This document shows positions 20,068-29,544 of a stretch of 39,057 nucleotides of DNA, piece after piece. Each line of letters opens with the position of its first letter. The stretch's first letter is position 1. The stretch is from Polyangia bacterium (GTDB taxonomy: Bacteria > Myxococcota_A > Polyangia > Polyangiales > Polyangiaceae): the NCBI GenBank assembly GCA_030426145.1, contig JAUHZF010000037.1, positions 1 through 39,057 on the forward strand, in the 5' to 3' direction. Below the pieces are notes generated by a model that worked only from the letters and a program-made list of their open reading frames with translations, did not search any database and was not told the DNA's origin. The translations under genes and the position numbers were made by a program.

Positions 20068-21506
20068 TGCGCTGGCTCGCCCCCTACACCTGGCTCGCTC
20101 TATTGGGCACCGCGACCCTTTCGGCCAACTGCGCCATCGGGGCGCGAACCGCGGTCTGTACCGACAGCCAGGGCACCGCCGAGCTCTTCGCCGATGCGGC
20201 GTGTGACGTTTGCGCTAGCGAGGCGTGCTGCGCCGAGGCAACGGCTTGCGCCAACGATCCGGCCTGCCTCGCCGCGGCCAACTGCATGAAGGACTGCGGC
20301 GCATCGGGTGACCCCGCGTGTTTCGCCGCCTGTCGCGTGGACGAGGCCCTCGAGCCAGATCTCATCAGTGACGTCGTCGACTGTGCGAGTACGAGATGTG
20401 GTGACGCTTGTGTCGCCCCCGAGGTGCTCTCTGCACCCAAGTGTGAGGATGCGGGTGTCATCCCCGATGCCTTGGGACCCACGTGCGGCGCCTGCATTCG
20501 TCGGGCGGCGTGTGCGTCCGCCGTCGAATGCGCGTCCGACCCCATCTGCGCCGCGCGCCTGACGTGCATGGCGGAGCGGTGCCAAGGTCAGGCCACCACG
20601 GGGCGAGACGGTCTCCAACCCGGCTGCTTCGATGCGTGCGCTGCGGGAGAAGACACCTTTTACGAAGGTGACCGCGACTTCTTGTCCGACGTGGCGCGGG
20701 AGTGCCCATCCGAGTGTCGGATCGGTCGCGAGTTCTCGTGTGTGGGAACGTACGCCTGGCCGGATGCCGAGACCAAGACCATTACCGTCGAGCGACGGAT
20801 CCAGGACCGCACCGCGAACGGTCGCGGCTTCGAGCAGATCCGCGCCACCGCATGCAACCCAGGTCCTCTCAGCGGGTGCGGCACCATGCGCCCGTTCGAT
20901 ATCTCTACGGCTCCCGAGGGGCTCGTGCAGATCGAGGGAATCGCCACTGACCAAGGCTTTGGCTCCGCCGACGGCTTCGTCGGCTACTACCTCCTCGAAG
21001 CCGAACCGGGCAGCCCCGACGAAGAGGCGTGGCGACCCACCATCGTCTTCCATACCCGGCCCGAGTGGCGTACCCGTCGCGCTGACGAGCCCGACCCCTA
21101 CGCGCCCGACAGCCTCCTTCAGCCCATTCTTCAGAACGTGGCCAGCTCCGGTGGTGTCGACCTGATGCTCGACAAGGGTGACGATTCCGACCGCGGGATC
21201 CTCGTGGGCGGCATGGTCGATTGCCGTGGCCGCAACGAATTCTTCGCCCCTGGCGTATCCCTCCAGATCGACGATGGCGACGAGCTCACGGTGATCCGCT
21301 ACGTCAACGAGGTCGAGGTCGGCATTTCCCCGAGCGCCACCGCGACGACCTCCGCTGGTCAGTTCATCGTCGTCAACGTACCGACCGGGGTCATCACGGC
21401 GCGCATGATCGACGAGGCTACGGGCGCGGTGTTGTCCGAGAGCTCCGACATCAACGTCGAAGCCAATACCCTCACGGTGGTTCAGTTCTACCCGATGCCG
21501 AGATAG
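20067..21506 (+). CDS. Cys-rich secreted protein, function unknown
   Basis: 479 residues. The N-terminal signal (WLALLGTATLSANC) may be a lipoprotein signal, though SANC is a poor lipobox. Residues 25-230 hold about thirty Cys in CxxC and CCxxA-type spacing (for example CASEACCAEATAC), a style common in secreted myxobacterial proteins. The C-terminal half is beta-rich, with a possible carboxypeptidase-regulatory-like fold near the end (VNVPTGVITARMIDEATGAV). It starts on the last base of the kinase stop (TAATG). It may be an extracellular partner or substrate of that kinase; this is inference from position. Confidence 0.8.
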
Positions 21507-21518
21507 GGTCATTGGTTC

Positions 21519-22502
21519 TTGAGAAGGCTTGTGCACATCGCGGGCTGGATGCTCGCCACCTCCCTCTTCTTCGGCACAATTCCCGCCATGGCGCAGGACG
21601 AGCTCGATGATGCTTCTCGGGCCACGGTGCGACGCCTCGCCGATGAGGGCGGGAAGCTCTACCAAGATGGCCAATACGCAGCTGCACTCGAGAAGCTGCA
21701 GCGCGCCTATGCCATCTATCCCGTGCCGAGCATCGGCTACTACTCCGCCCGATGCCTCGAAGCGCTCGGACGATGGGTCGAGGCCTCCGAGCGCTACGTC
21801 GAGGTGACCCGACTCGACATTCCCGCGACGGCCGCGGAGGTGCACCGTAAGGCCCAAGCCAACGCTATCGAAGCCCGCGACAAGCTCTTGCCGCGCATCC
21901 CAAGGCTCCAGGTCAACGTGAAGGGCGCGGCCCCCGAAGACGTCTCGATCAAGATCGACGACGTCACCCTCAAGCCGGCCCAGGTCGGATTGGCCCGTCC
22001 GGCCGATCCTGGCGAACACGTGATCGTTGCCGACCGCTGGGGCGATGTTCTCGAGCGACGTGCCATCCTCGAAGAGGGCGGACTGCGCACGGTCGATCTG
22101 GTGTTCGAGGTTCGCGAGCCGCCACCTCCGCCCGCGACGAAGGAAGAGGTCACCGCCATCCGGATCACCAGCTACGTGCTCATGGGCGTGGGCGGCGCCG
22201 GCATGATCACGGGGGCCATCACTGGGAGCATCCTCCTCGTCGAAGACAACCGACTGAGCGACGAATGCAGCGTGGACCGATGCTCCGCACGGAGCGACGT
22301 AGGCCTCGCGAACGCCATGCGCCTCCCCACGACCATCAGCCTCGCCGCTGGCGGGGGCCTCTTCGCCACCGGGCTGCTCATGTATTACCTCGCCCCGGCG
22401 TCGGCCAAGGTCGAAGCCAGTCCCGAAGAACCGGGAACCGAGGAGGTCAGTGTGATGCCGCTCCTCGGCCCGGGCTTCGTCGGACTGTCCGGCACCTTCT
22501 AG
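21519..22502 (+). CDS. Secreted TPR/PEGA-like protein with two membrane helices
   Basis: 327 residues from TTG at 21519; GTG 21531 and ATG 21549 are alternatives. The TTG start gives a basic n-region (MRRLVH) before a signal peptide ending AMA-Q. TPR-like helices fill about 30-115 (GGKLYQDGQYAAALEKLQRA). A PEGA-like beta domain sits at about 125-195 (LQVNVKGAAPEDVSIKIDD), and two hydrophobic segments at about 209-235 and 266-292. It follows the Cys-rich gene by 12 bases, making a three-gene kinase operon. Its stop and that of the convergent FAD gene share one CTAG (22499-22502). Confidence 0.8.
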   Translation: MRRLVHIAGWMLATSLFFGTIPAMAQDELDDASRATVRRLADEGGKLYQDGQYAAALEKLQRAYAIYPVPSIGYYSARCLEALGRWVEASERYVEVTRLDIPATAAEVHRKAQANAIEARDKLLPRIPRLQVNVKGAAPEDVSIKIDDVTLKPAQVGLARPADPGEHVIVADRWGDVLERRAILEEGGLRTVDLVFEVREPPPPPATKEEVTAIRITSYVLMGVGGAGMITGAITGSILLVEDNRLSDECSVDRCSARSDVGLANAMRLPTTISLAAGGGLFATGLLMYYLAPASAKVEASPEEPGTEEVSVMPLLGPGFVGLSGTF

Positions 22503-23995
22503 CGGCTCGGATCGAGCTTCTTCAGCGCCTCTTCGATCGGCTTGCCCGCATCGCCCGGTGCGGCCTTGGCGACACGTTCGGCCCAGCGGCGAACGTTGTG
22601 CGCGTGCTTCTCGTGCGCGACCGACACCATACGTGATCGACCGGTATTCGGCTGCACGGCCCCCGGCATCGCCTCGGCCACCATGGTCGCCGAATCGAGC
22701 GCGGCCTCCTGGCTGTCGAACCAGTTGGTCCAACCCCCGGCGAACCACACGTCCTTGTCGCCCTGAGCGGCTTTGACCTTGGCGCGACGCTTCATGAAAT
22801 CGACGGTCGGCAGCACCACGTAGTGGCCGTGAGGCACGAAGCGGTAGTCGCAATCCTTGGGTGACAGCTCCGGCGTGCCCCACGACTTGAAGACCGGGAT
22901 GCTCTTGTTCCCGTCGTACTTCTTTCGCAGCGGTCCGAACCACGCCGAGAACATGATCGTCTTGTCTTCGACGATGGTGTTCACGGCCTGCCATTTGCTC
23001 TCGTCCTCGGGCATGTAGCAGCTGCCGTCCTTCTGAATGGAGAGGCCGATGCCCGCATAGGGCATGTTCGTCAGCGTCTCGACCAAGGCCGGGTCGGCAC
23101 CACTTCCGTCGAGGATCTGACCCGCGTAAGGCGCGTGGCACGCGAGCACCAGACGGTCGGCGTCGTAGTCGCCCTTCGACGAATGCACGGTCATGCCGCC
23201 CCCGTCCTTGAACGTGACTCCATCGACGCTGGCCTCGAGCACGGGGGTCACCCCAGCCTTTTCGAGCGCCTTCTTCATCACCCCGTCGAGACCGATGCGG
23301 CTCTGGTAGGTCTTGATGATGGGGAACCACTTGCTGTCGGTGCTGGGGGTATCCGGGTCGGGCGGGTCCTCCCCCGGTTCCCCAAAGACGTTTCGCACGA
23401 AGTAGGTCACGGCATACTTCGCCGAGGCGGTCCCGATATCGTCGTAGGGCAAGGTGACGAATTGGTAGAAGAACGGCTTGATGATGTCGTTCTTGAACGC
23501 GTCGGGCATGAACCCGAGCTCGTCGGCGAACCACTCGTCGACCGACTTTTCCCAATCGTCGCCCGCGTCGAGCACGACTGCGTAGATGAGGAACACCCCG
23601 AACAGAACCAAGTCGGCCCACTCGCCTGCGCTCAAGGTGAGGAGGTCACCGTAGAACCCGGGGACCCGAAGACGGTAGGTCTTCGTCTTGCGGTCGTAGA
23701 TGTTGAAGCCGGTCGCGGCGCTGGTGATGGTGTCGCTGTTGAACAGGCCGAGATCGTTGAGCAGCTCGACGTAGCTCACCTGCGGATTGCGGTAGAAGAA
23801 CTGCGCGCCGCAATCGATGTTGTAGTCCTGGCCACCGTACTGAACCGTGGTGGAGTAGGCATTGCCTCCGACACGATTGTTCCGCTCGAGGATGGTGATG
23901 TCGTAGGCATCTTCTCCTTTGTACATCTCCCAGAGGCGGTAGGCGGTGAAGCACCCGGCGGCGCCGGCGCCGACGATGACGACCTTGTTGCTCAT
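22499..23995 (-). CDS. FAD/NAD(P)-dependent oxidoreductase (amine oxidase/desaturase fold)
   Basis: 498 residues from ATG at 23995. The Rossmann motif GAGAAG lies at 9-14, with ERNNRVGGNAYS near 38-49, as in flavin amine oxidases and phytoene-desaturase-like enzymes. The C-terminal FAD contact is DVWFAGGWTNWFDSQEAALD. The start overlaps the P450 stop as ATGA, so the two are co-translated. An electron-transfer or sequential-oxidation partnership is likely, but a substrate cannot be read. Frames upstream of 23995 lie inside the P450 gene. Confidence 0.85.
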   Translation of the reverse strand: MSNKVVIVGAGAAGCFTAYRLWEMYKGEDAYDITILERNNRVGGNAYSTTVQYGGQDYNIDCGAQFFYRNPQVSYVELLNDLGLFNSDTITSAATGFNIYDRKTKTYRLRVPGFYGDLLTLSAGEWADLVLFGVFLIYAVVLDAGDDWEKSVDEWFADELGFMPDAFKNDIIKPFFYQFVTLPYDDIGTASAKYAVTYFVRNVFGEPGEDPPDPDTPSTDSKWFPIIKTYQSRIGLDGVMKKALEKAGVTPVLEASVDGVTFKDGGGMTVHSSKGDYDADRLVLACHAPYAGQILDGSGADPALVETLTNMPYAGIGLSIQKDGSCYMPEDESKWQAVNTIVEDKTIMFSAWFGPLRKKYDGNKSIPVFKSWGTPELSPKDCDYRFVPHGHYVVLPTVDFMKRRAKVKAAQGDKDVWFAGGWTNWFDSQEAALDSATMVAEAMPGAVQPNTGRSRMVSVAHEKHAHNVRRWAERVAKAAPGDAGKPIEEALKKLDPSR

Positions 23996-25305
23996 GCTTG
24001 TCCTTTGATTCTTCTCAATGGGGCCCGCTCCAGCGAGATGACGTGCTTCCCCGGAGGGTGGGCAAGAGGCAGAAAGACCGGCGCGGGCACGGCGCCATGG
24101 CGACGAAGGCGACGACCGTGACGACGCAATGCCGCGGCGAGATGGCGATGGAACCGCGTCCCCTCGGCGAGCGCGATGTGATAGCCGAGGCAAAAGTGGG
24201 GCCCACCACCAAACATGGCCGCACGCACGCTCCCCGGTGGCGGCCAGTCTTCCCATCGCTGCGGACGGTAGACACTGGGCTCGGAGAACCGGCCAGGGTC
24301 ACGCAAAGAATGAACGAGGGGAACGTTCACCAATAGGCCGGCCGGCACCTCACGACCTTCGACTCGCAATGGCGACCGGGTGCGCCGAATCACGGAGTGC
24401 ACGGTGGGGTAGAGCCTCGCCGCCTCGAGAAACTGCTGTCCGGCGAAGTCGACCACCTTGCTGTCGTCGTCAGGCGGGAGGGTTTGTTCGAGCGCCTGCT
24501 CTTGGAGCCGCACGTCGGTCGCCGCGTGAAGGAGCGTCCAGGCCAAGGTCGCGGCCGTGGTCTCGTGTCCGGCGAGCACGAGGAGCCGCAGGTTGGCCAC
24601 GACGAGCTTGCGCTCGATGAACTGCCCCGACGCATCACGACGATTGGCGATGGCGCCGAGGAGCGTGCTCTCGTCTTCATCCTCTCGACAGCGGTCGACC
24701 ATGGCCCCCAGACGTTGGTCGATCCAGTCCCGCGCGCGCACCCCCGCCCAAACCAGCGGCGAAAGAACCCAGCCCTCCGACGGGACCGCACATAGTCGAT
24801 ACCGTTCGAATTGAACCCGAAAGGCGTCGAGGTGTTCTCGTGGCACGCCCACGAGGCGGAAGATGATCTCCAGCGCGTACTCTTTGGCCGCACGGATGGC
24901 GTCGAAGTGGCCGGCCTCGATCCAGCGTTCGATGCTGCGCGTCGCGACTTCGTCGATGACGCGCATCACCTCGGTCTGGCCGATACGCTTCGGTGTGAAC
25001 GCAGGCGCCATGAGGCCACGCAGGCGCTTGTGCTCGGCGCCATCGAAAGCGAACAGGGTGTCGGCGAGCAGCGGGCCAAACCCCTCCGCGTAGAACGACG
25101 TCGAGAGCGCCTTGTCCTTCAGCAGCGAGGCGGCGTCGCGCGTGGCGAGCATGAGCTGCTCGGCCCCCGGCCCCCCCTGCACCCAAAAGAGCGGCCCGTG
25201 GGCGCGAACCCCGCGCTCGCAGAGCTCGGGAAAGTGCCGATACATCTCCGGCATGTGACCGACGAGCGGTCGCGCTCCGTCGAGCCGCGGAAACTCCTCC
25301 CCCAT
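23992..25305 (-). CDS. Cytochrome P450
   Basis: 437 residues from ATG at 25305 (MGEEFPRLDG). The I-helix oxygen-activation motif AGHETT lies at 245-250, the ExxR motif EAAR at 294-297, and the heme loop FGGGPHFCLG at 365-374 with the thiolate Cys 372. It is soluble, with no N-terminal anchor, as usual for bacterial P450s. The frame is open back to 25437, but that would overlap the glycosylase gene by about 100 bases with low-complexity Pro/Ser sequence, so I reject it. No ferredoxin gene is adjacent. Confidence 0.93.
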   Translation of the reverse strand: MGEEFPRLDGARPLVGHMPEMYRHFPELCERGVRAHGPLFWVQGGPGAEQLMLATRDAASLLKDKALSTSFYAEGFGPLLADTLFAFDGAEHKRLRGLMAPAFTPKRIGQTEVMRVIDEVATRSIERWIEAGHFDAIRAAKEYALEIIFRLVGVPREHLDAFRVQFERYRLCAVPSEGWVLSPLVWAGVRARDWIDQRLGAMVDRCREDEDESTLLGAIANRRDASGQFIERKLVVANLRLLVLAGHETTAATLAWTLLHAATDVRLQEQALEQTLPPDDDSKVVDFAGQQFLEAARLYPTVHSVIRRTRSPLRVEGREVPAGLLVNVPLVHSLRDPGRFSEPSVYRPQRWEDWPPPGSVRAAMFGGGPHFCLGYHIALAEGTRFHRHLAAALRRHGRRLRRHGAVPAPVFLPLAHPPGKHVISLERAPLRRIKGQA

Positions 25306-25339
25306 GGCCGGCGCATGCTCCGACTGGGGATGCGGTGGG

Positions 25340-26293
25340 TCAAGACCCCCGCCGGCGTCGCTCGTGACGGGCCGTGGCGAGCTCGACACCAGCGGCGAAG
25401 GTGGGCCGCTTGGGTCCGAATCGCGGCGCATGTCCAACGTCGGCTCCTAGCAGGCGAATGACCCGCCAGCGCTGTCCGCGGTAGGGCTCGAGCAGCTCGA
25501 GCATGCGCTCGTCGGTGGCACGGGCTTCACCCGCGAGCGCATGCGAGACGACGCTGGGGATGTGGTAGTCGCCCACCGGCACCGCATCCGGGTAGCCGTG
25601 AACGGCGGCGACCGTGAGCATGGTCGTCCACGGGCCGATCCCCGGCAGACGCATCAATTGAGGCACCGCCTCTTCGGCCGGCATGGCCGCAGCGCGCTCG
25701 ACGTAGCGGATGTGGTGACAGGCTTCGAGCATGGTGCGCGCGCGCGACATCTCGACGCCGAAGCGATGGTAGGCGGGGAGCGAGATCTTCTTCAGGTCTT
25801 CGGGACGCGCCGGCACACGCAGGCCCCGCGGCGCGCCCTCGAAGTGCGGTTTGCTGCCGAAGGTGTTGGTGAGGTGACGCCAGCTCGCGCTCGCCTCTTC
25901 GGTCTTTACGCGTTGGCCCAGGATCGTGGGCAGCAGCACTTCCCAGATGTCGCGCCCGCGCCCCATGCGGAGACCCGGTTGCCGTCGCTTTGCGCGGGCC
26001 ACCACGGGGTCGTGGGTCACGAGGGAGCTCGGGTCGTCGTGGAAGCCGAGCCATTCTTCGACGTTGGCCATCGCAAAGTCCGCACCGGGGCCCCAAGCCC
26101 AGACCCGCACCGGGGGACCGCTGCGGATGAGCACGGTGCAGGGCCCGTCCGGCGTGTGGGTGGCGCGCCACAGGCCACGCGAATCGCGCTTGGTGCCCGG
26201 GTCCATCGCCCCGTAGCCGGTGCTCATGCTCCGGCGCAGGTCGAGCGGTCCCGGCGGCTGGAGCTCGCGCGTCCGATCTGGCGCGCGCGCCAT
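25340..26293 (-). CDS. AlkA-like DNA-3-methyladenine glycosylase (HhH-GPD)
   Basis: 317 residues. The helix-hairpin-helix LPGIGPWT lies at 216-223, with the catalytic Asp 242 in VPVGDYHIP, preceded by ILGQRVK near 124-130, as in AlkA-type base excision enzymes. It removes alkylated purines from DNA. An N-terminal beta-rich part (residues 40-80) fits the family. It lies between an aldehyde dehydrogenase and a P450 on the same strand, with 4 bases to an upstream 41-codon ORF and 34 bases to the P450, so it appears to be in their transcript. A role in repairing damage from reactive metabolites is possible but inferred. Confidence 0.9.
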   Translation of the reverse strand: MARAPDRTRELQPPGPLDLRRSMSTGYGAMDPGTKRDSRGLWRATHTPDGPCTVLIRSGPPVRVWAWGPGADFAMANVEEWLGFHDDPSSLVTHDPVVARAKRRQPGLRMGRGRDIWEVLLPTILGQRVKTEEASASWRHLTNTFGSKPHFEGAPRGLRVPARPEDLKKISLPAYHRFGVEMSRARTMLEACHHIRYVERAAAMPAEEAVPQLMRLPGIGPWTTMLTVAAVHGYPDAVPVGDYHIPSVVSHALAGEARATDERMLELLEPYRGQRWRVIRLLGADVGHAPRFGPKRPTFAAGVELATARHERRRRGS

Positions 26294-26297
26294 GTCG

Positions 26298-26423
26298 TCA
26301 GTGGGCTCCGCCGAGCTTGCGAAGGTCGACGTCGTCGACCTGGACTTCGGCGTTTGGCGCGACGCGTCGGCTCATGACGTCACCTGCCCGCACGATCTTC
26401 GCCAGCGCCGCTTTCACCTGCAT
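26298..26423 (-). CDS. Small ORF of 41 residues, possible leader or small protein
   Basis: ATG at 26423, reading MQVKAALAKIVRAGDV, stop TGA at 26298, with a GAGGAAG a few bases upstream as a good ribosome binding site. It fills the gap between the aldehyde dehydrogenase stop and the glycosylase start, leaving 4 bases before the latter. The composition is charged and soluble. No family is recognised. It could be a real small protein or a translational coupling leader for the glycosylase. Confidence 0.4.
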   Translation of the reverse strand: MQVKAALAKIVRAGDVMSRRVAPNAEVQVDDVDLRKLGGAH

Positions 26424-26450
26424 CGCGTCTTCCTCGTCTGCGGAACCGTG

Positions 26451-28082
26451 TCAGTGCTTGCCGCGCTGACGGAATGCCTTACGGGCCTTGGCCACCTCGG
26501 CCACGCTGCGCGCGGCCTGGAGTGCCGCCCTGGCCTTCGCGCCGAGCCCGCGACCGTAGATCATGCCGATGGCGCTTCGCACGAGCGGGTAGGTCCCCGC
26601 CACGATCGGGTAGACCGAGACACCACCCCCGAGGGTGACACGGTCGGTCACGACAGCCTTGGTGTAACAACAAGCCCGCAGTCCCTCGCGACCGTTGATG
26701 CGGCCGAAGCCCGACTTGCCGACGCCGCCGAAGGGCAGCGCTTGGATCATGTAGGCGAGGCCGTAGTCGTTCACGACCGTCATGCCGGCGCGAACCCGAG
26801 ACGCGATGCGTTCGGCGCGCTTCACGTCTCGACTGAAGACGCTGGAGCCGAGACCGTAAGGACAGTCCGCCGCGAGCCGGATGGCATCCTCTTCGTCCTG
26901 AACCCGGAGGATGACCATGATGGGGCCGAACTGCTCCTCCTGCGTGATGCGCATGGAGTGGTCGACGTTGACCAACACCGTGGGCGCGAAGAATTGGCCG
27001 CCGAGCTCTTCACGGCGATGGCCGCCGACCAGGAGGTGAGCCCCCTTGTCGACCGCGTCCTGGATGAGTGCCTCGAGCTTGTCGAGCTGAGCGGGCATGG
27101 TCATCGCGCCGACGTCGACCGCCTCGCCCTCGGGCTGCTCGAGAGGCGCACCCTGGCGTAGCGCATCCACGCGTGCCACGGCCCGCGCCACGAAGTCGTC
27201 GTAGACCTCGTCGAAGACGTAGATCCGCTCGGCCCCGACGCACATCTGGCCGCACGCCGTGAAGACGCCGAGCATGGCCTGCTCGACCGCGTGATCGAGG
27301 TCGGCGTCGTCGCACACGATCATGGGATCCTTGCCCCCGAGCTCGAGCACCACGGGGGTGAGCGAATCGGAAGCAGCGCGCATCACCTTCGAGCCGGTGG
27401 GGGGCGAGCCGGTAAAGAAGACCTTGTCGACGCCGCTACGCACGAGAGCCTCGCCGGTCGCGCCGTAGCCGGTGACGACCTGCACTAGGTCGGGGTCGTG
27501 CCCGTGTCGGCGCAAGGCCTCGTGGAAGACCTCCAACAAGGCGTCGGCCGACCACGTGGTGTGCTCGCTCACCTTGGCCACGACGGCGTTGCCGGCGAAC
27601 AGCGCGGGGAGCACGGGGCAGAAGAGGTTGTGGAACGGGAAGTTCCAGGGCGCGATGACGCCCACGACGCCGAGCGGGTGGTACTCGACCTGCGCCATCT
27701 TGTGCTTGAGGAAGCCAGACGCGCGGCGCTCGGGCTGCAGGTCCTTCTCGCCGTGCTCGAGCAGGTAACGGATCTTCTCGCACACGGGGAAGACCTCGCC
27801 GAGCGCAGCGTCGGTGAGGGTCTTGCCGCTGTCACGTGCCGCCACCTCACAGATCTGGTCGTGCCGCTCGAGAATGATGTCGAGCAGACTCCGCAGCACC
27901 TTCCGGCGCTCGGCGAAGCTGGTCTTGGCCCAGGCAGGCTGGAGCCGACGCCCGTGTTCGACGCGACGCACGACCTCGGCGTGGTCGTGGATGGCGCCCT
28001 CGCCCAGCGACTGGAGCGTCGCCGGGTCGTGGCAGGGCAGGGTCGTCGAAGCTTGGGGCGCAGCGTGGCTCTGGACGGTCAT
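26451..28082 (-). CDS. Aldehyde dehydrogenase family protein
   Basis: 543 residues. Oxidises an aldehyde to the acid with NAD(P)+. Motifs: PWNFPF at 145-150, FTGSPPTGSKV (GSxxxG) near 223-233, catalytic Glu 247 in LELGGKD, and the nucleophile Cys 281 in GQMCVGAER. The protein is about 50-60 residues longer than many family members. The extra C-terminus has a hydrophobic stretch (VYPIVAGTYPLVRSAIGMI) and an Ala/Lys-rich end, which may associate with the membrane. It precedes the glycosylase, P450 and FAD genes on the same strand. Confidence 0.92.
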   Translation of the reverse strand: MTVQSHAAPQASTTLPCHDPATLQSLGEGAIHDHAEVVRRVEHGRRLQPAWAKTSFAERRKVLRSLLDIILERHDQICEVAARDSGKTLTDAALGEVFPVCEKIRYLLEHGEKDLQPERRASGFLKHKMAQVEYHPLGVVGVIAPWNFPFHNLFCPVLPALFAGNAVVAKVSEHTTWSADALLEVFHEALRRHGHDPDLVQVVTGYGATGEALVRSGVDKVFFTGSPPTGSKVMRAASDSLTPVVLELGGKDPMIVCDDADLDHAVEQAMLGVFTACGQMCVGAERIYVFDEVYDDFVARAVARVDALRQGAPLEQPEGEAVDVGAMTMPAQLDKLEALIQDAVDKGAHLLVGGHRREELGGQFFAPTVLVNVDHSMRITQEEQFGPIMVILRVQDEEDAIRLAADCPYGLGSSVFSRDVKRAERIASRVRAGMTVVNDYGLAYMIQALPFGGVGKSGFGRINGREGLRACCYTKAVVTDRVTLGGGVSVYPIVAGTYPLVRSAIGMIYGRGLGAKARAALQAARSVAEVAKARKAFRQRGKH

Positions 28083-28138
28083 GGCGGGCTGGGGACCCTA
28101 ACCAATGACGCCCATTCTGTCGACGCGCACCCCGGTTC

Positions 28139-28366
28139 TCAATCGAGCTGAATCTTCACCGGGTCGGTGAGCTCGTAACCCTGCTTGAAGAGCACGTCGC
28201 GATGCGCGGCGTTGGTCATGGCCGCAACCTCGTGCTCGAGGACGTGCCCGAGCTGGTGAGCGGGACCGGGGTCGGACATGGGACCGATCATGCCGACGAG
28301 GGCAACGGCAACGAGCATGACGGCAGCGAGGCCGCCCCGGAGCTTGTTCTTGATGGTCTGCTTCAT
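28139..28366 (-). CDS. Small secreted protein, function unknown
   Basis: 75 residues. A GGAGG (28374-28378) lies 7 bases before the ATG, so the start is firm. A basic n-region and a hydrophobic core (GGLAAVMLVAVALVGMI) form a signal peptide or single anchor. The remainder is short, with several His and acidic residues (HQLGHVLEHEVAAM). It lies 56 bases upstream of the aldehyde dehydrogenase on the same strand. Confidence 0.7.
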   Translation of the reverse strand: MKQTIKNKLRGGLAAVMLVAVALVGMIGPMSDPGPAHQLGHVLEHEVAAMTNAAHRDVLFKQGYELTDPVKIQLD

Positions 28367-28485
28367 ATCTCTACCTCCGCTGGGGGGCTGAGCCGGGCCG
28401 AGCCCAGCGTTCGTGTCACAGGGAAGGACACGCTCGAGCCCTCGAGGTTCCAGAAAAAAATGCAGCCTGCGTGAAAAGCACAGCT

Positions 28486-28519
28486 AAGCCCCCGAAAGCC
28501 CAAAGGCTCGCGGGGGCTT
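28486..28519 (-). terminator. Hairpin after the sigma/anti-sigma operon
   Basis: AAGCCCCCG at 28486-28494 is perfectly complementary to CGGGGGCTT at 28511-28519, with a 16-base loop. It lies 50 bases past the anti-sigma stop. No long T run follows on the minus strand, so it may be a weak terminator or an mRNA end stabiliser. Confidence 0.5.
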
Positions 28520-28569
28520 TGGGGCCCATCCGGGGAGGGCCAGCCGAAGAAAGGCCAGCCGAAGGATAC

Positions 28570-29544
28570 TCAGCGCGCTGCCTGCACCAGGAGCTGTACC
28601 GCTTCGTCGTCTTTCATGCTCGAGGAGGCGAGGGCGTAGCCGATGCCGTTGTGCTCGGAGGCTGCCACCGTGCAGCCCTTGAGCTCGCCGACGAAGACGC
28701 GGTCGGGGCCGATCTGACGATGATGCAGGCGATGGGTCGCGCGCATCGGCACCTTCTTGGGGTCGAAGACGTACATCGTGACCCGGTTCCGATCGACGAC
28801 GTACTGCAGGAGAGCGGCCCGCTGGTGCATGCGCGCTCCGACGTACTGCGCTTGCACGTGACGGAACTGTGGGCGACGCACGCGAATCCCGAGGTAGGGG
28901 TCGAAGCGGCTGAGACCATCCGGGTCGGTCGTCTCGGGAGGCGGCGGGTGAAGGTGCTGGGCCACGAGGTCTTCGACGAGGTGGTCGAGGGTGGGCGCCG
29001 CCACCGGGAGCCCCACGGTCGGGTAGTCCGCCGGGTTCTCTTGGATCTCGGAGAGCGCGGCGTCGGCGGTGGGCTGCTCCGCGTCCTTCAAGCGCATGGC
29101 CCCGAAGACGAGGGCGATGGTAGCGGCTGCCGCCATGGGGACCACCCACCGCAGCTTCACCAGCTGGGGCTGAGCAGCAGGTCGCACGGAGGGGCCAGGG
29201 TCCCGGGTGGACACGGGGCCTTCGAGCTCACCAGCCCTGAGCTCACCAGTACTGAGTCCAGTTGGCGCAGTATGCGGCTCGAGGCTGTCGACTTCTTTGG
29301 CGCGCTCCTCGGCCAGCTTGGCTGCGAGGCGCTCACGCAGCGAGCTGGGCGCGCTGACGGCGCAGACGCGCTGGAGGCTGTTGCGGGTGGTGCGTAGACC
29401 TTCGACGAGGTCGCGGCAGTCGGGGCAGACGTCGAGATGGTCTTCGACCTCGAGGCAGTGAATCGCGTCGAGCTCTTCGTCGAGGTAGGGCGTCAGCCAC
29501 CGATCGAACCGGACGCACTCGCTCTTTTCTTGGGCGGGGCTCAT
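28570..29544 (-). CDS. Zinc-finger anti-sigma factor
   Basis: 324 residues. The N-terminal ZAS domain shows His 36, Cys 40 and Cys 43 in HLDVCPDC, with Cys 30 upstream. A transmembrane helix at about 131-150 (VVPMAAAATIALVFGAM) is followed by an outer domain of about 170 residues (FDPYLGIRVRRPQ, YVVDRNRVTMYVF). It would bind and hold the co-encoded ECF sigma factor at the inner face of the membrane. The start overlaps the sigma stop as ATGA. The outer domain is the likely stress sensor; its ligand is unknown. Confidence 0.9.
   Translation of the reverse strand: MSPAQEKSECVRFDRWLTPYLDEELDAIHCLEVEDHLDVCPDCRDLVEGLRTTRNSLQRVCAVSAPSSLRERLAAKLAEERAKEVDSLEPHTAPTGLSTGELRAGELEGPVSTRDPGPSVRPAAQPQLVKLRWVVPMAAAATIALVFGAMRLKDAEQPTADAALSEIQENPADYPTVGLPVAAPTLDHLVEDLVAQHLHPPPPETTDPDGLSRFDPYLGIRVRRPQFRHVQAQYVGARMHQRAALLQYVVDRNRVTMYVFDPKKVPMRATHRLHHRQIGPDRVFVGELKGCTVAASEHNGIGYALASSSMKDDEAVQLLVQAAR

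Noticed and set aside
20100..23621. A minus-strand open frame of over 1100 codons
   Set aside because: It is antisense to the kinase-operon genes on the plus strand and overlaps the FAD gene. The translation has no family features, and such frames are common in GC-rich DNA with third-position G/C bias.
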